Below are positions 32,010-32,974 of a DNA stretch of 32,974 bases, piece after piece. The stretch is from Ichthyophonus hoferi (lineage: Eukaryota; Opisthokonta; Ichthyosporea; Ichthyophonida; Ichthyophonidae). A program made the translations under genes and the position numbers. The notes under the pieces are model-generated. The model saw only the letters and a program-made list of their open reading frames with translations. It did not search any database and was not told the DNA's origin. Location: positions 84,396 to 117,369 of the forward strand of contig NAOQ01000008.1 in the NCBI GenBank assembly GCA_002751075.1, given 5' to 3'. Within the stretch, counting starts at the first letter, position 1. Every line of letters begins with the position of its first letter.

Positions 32010-32974
32010 AAAATAAAGGTGAGTCACGCAAACCATACAGAAACTTTGACAGCTTCCAGACAGGGTGCAGGAACTTGGAGTTAATGAAATTCTTTACTTG
32101 ATGGCAATACATGGGTATCTGAAGATACCATTTAAGCAAGTCTGTGTAGCATCAGCCTGAATAACATGGAGAATCACTTTAGCAGTCAAGAACAGTACAA
32201 TACAAATGCCCATTAGTGTAACCATAGGATTAAAATCACCTGTTAGTGATTGGGATGCTGGGCATTTCCACAAACAACCAACCCTGCTTTGAATTTTCTG
32301 AAGATGGTGTCAGATGCTACTGTATGCATTAAAAACACATAGGCTGGAGTGACTTGACCCCAGAAGGACACTCCACTAACTCAAAAATGGACCAGTCCAT
32401 AAGATCCTTGAGCTCCAACTTGCATACCTGCTCCTAAGAGCTCCAGTCTAATGAATACAGGCCCTTCCCAACATTATGGGGCATCTGATTGCAATATTGC
32501 AATATACATGTGCTGCTGCATAAAAACATTGCTGTACAAAACAGGCCCCCGACTCTAGTGTAGAAGTCACTGTGAGACTGTTTTTTCATTTAAACCATTT
32601 TTTCAGAAAAATTTACTAAAAGCATTGCCTCCAAACCAATTGCAAATGTAAATTCCTTAGCTGAATCTTCAATAAAAACTCCATTAGCAGTAATTTCACC
32701 AATTAAAAGGCATTCCTGACTGAGTGAAGCATCCATTGGCTCTAAAATTGGTTTAAAATATTAATATCCATAATTTTAGACATCATTGGAATAGGAGGGG
32801 AGTTAAAATAATATCGGTCTTATCACCAAAGATTGGGATTGGACCAGTAGTACATACCACTTTTTCTGCCATGCTAAATCAGGGCTTAGGTTTCATATGA
32901 GGACCACTCATCCCATTGTGTCAAAGTGTCTTAGCCCTCATAAGTATCAGGCTAGATACCTTTGTAAGTTAAGC
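32010..32974 (-). mobile_element. Ty1/copia-like retrotransposon fossil (reverse transcriptase region)
   Basis: On the minus strand, separate short stretches resemble successive parts of the copia-type reverse transcriptase: an entry motif with IFELVECPSG (near 32375), a central D-x(5)-LNG motif (near 32130) and an LYGL motif (near 32050). Sequence upstream of these, to the right edge, is protein-like too. The element runs off the window at 32974, and no LTR is seen at the left end. It is clearly decayed, with roughly ten breaks spread over several frames, and looks old. It has no coding capacity as it stands. Confidence 0.6.

Noticed and set aside
32490-32507. Perfect palindrome ATTGCAATATTGCAAT as a transcription-factor site
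   Set aside because: It lies inside decayed retroelement sequence, and a short AT-rich palindrome is expected by chance.

Overview
The window is AT-rich, intron-rich nuclear DNA of a eukaryote. The clearest host gene is a ten-exon gamma-SNAP (NAPG) on the minus strand with GT-AG introns of about 190 to 1170 bp. A second multi-exon gene with an HMG-box-like segment converges on it from the plus strand. The gene content and structure fit an animal or a close unicellular relative of animals, but nothing here fixes the species.

Layout. 1-2316: (TTA)n, CTATA-type and about 27-bp tandem repeats, with no gene recognised. 2317-4443: plus-strand HMG-box-like gene, whose 5' end may lie further left. 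5460-10284: minus-strand NAPG, with pentamer microsatellites and many CCAAT/ATTGG words in and around its introns. 11673-11925: possible LTR plus primer-binding-site fossil. 12569-12642: tRNA-Arg(ACG), followed at once by a foldback MITE-like element and an unrecognised coding-like relic. 15001-15438: N-terminal half of a Tc1/IS630-like transposase. 17202-20172: intronless secreted chitinase, made of a signal peptide, two CBM1-like cysteine-rich repeats, a T/P linker, a GH18 domain and a ChiC-like C-terminal domain. It is interrupted by an 811-base run of N and by five in-frame TAG/TAA codons. 21612-22022: C-terminal (DDE) half of what looks like the same transposase family. 22022-31850: at least four copies of an unclassified dispersed repeat (R1) and one of two copies of a second (R2). 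23682-24719: single-exon CCHC zinc-knuckle protein on the minus strand. From about 32010 to the right edge: a decayed Ty1/copia-like fossil.

The left third is host housekeeping sequence: vesicle fusion (NAPG) and probable nuclear regulation (HMG-like). The right two thirds are repeat- and transposon-rich and hold the most unusual object, the chitinase. Its GH18 and C-terminal domains look bacterial, its N-terminal cysteine-rich modules look like fungal cellulose/chitin-binding modules, and its GC content is visibly higher than its surroundings. This points to acquisition by transfer. Its in-frame stops are all TAA or TAG with no visible frameshift, so it is either a young pseudogene or a gene read with a non-standard code or by read-through. 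The two transposase halves either side of it are complementary but in swapped order.
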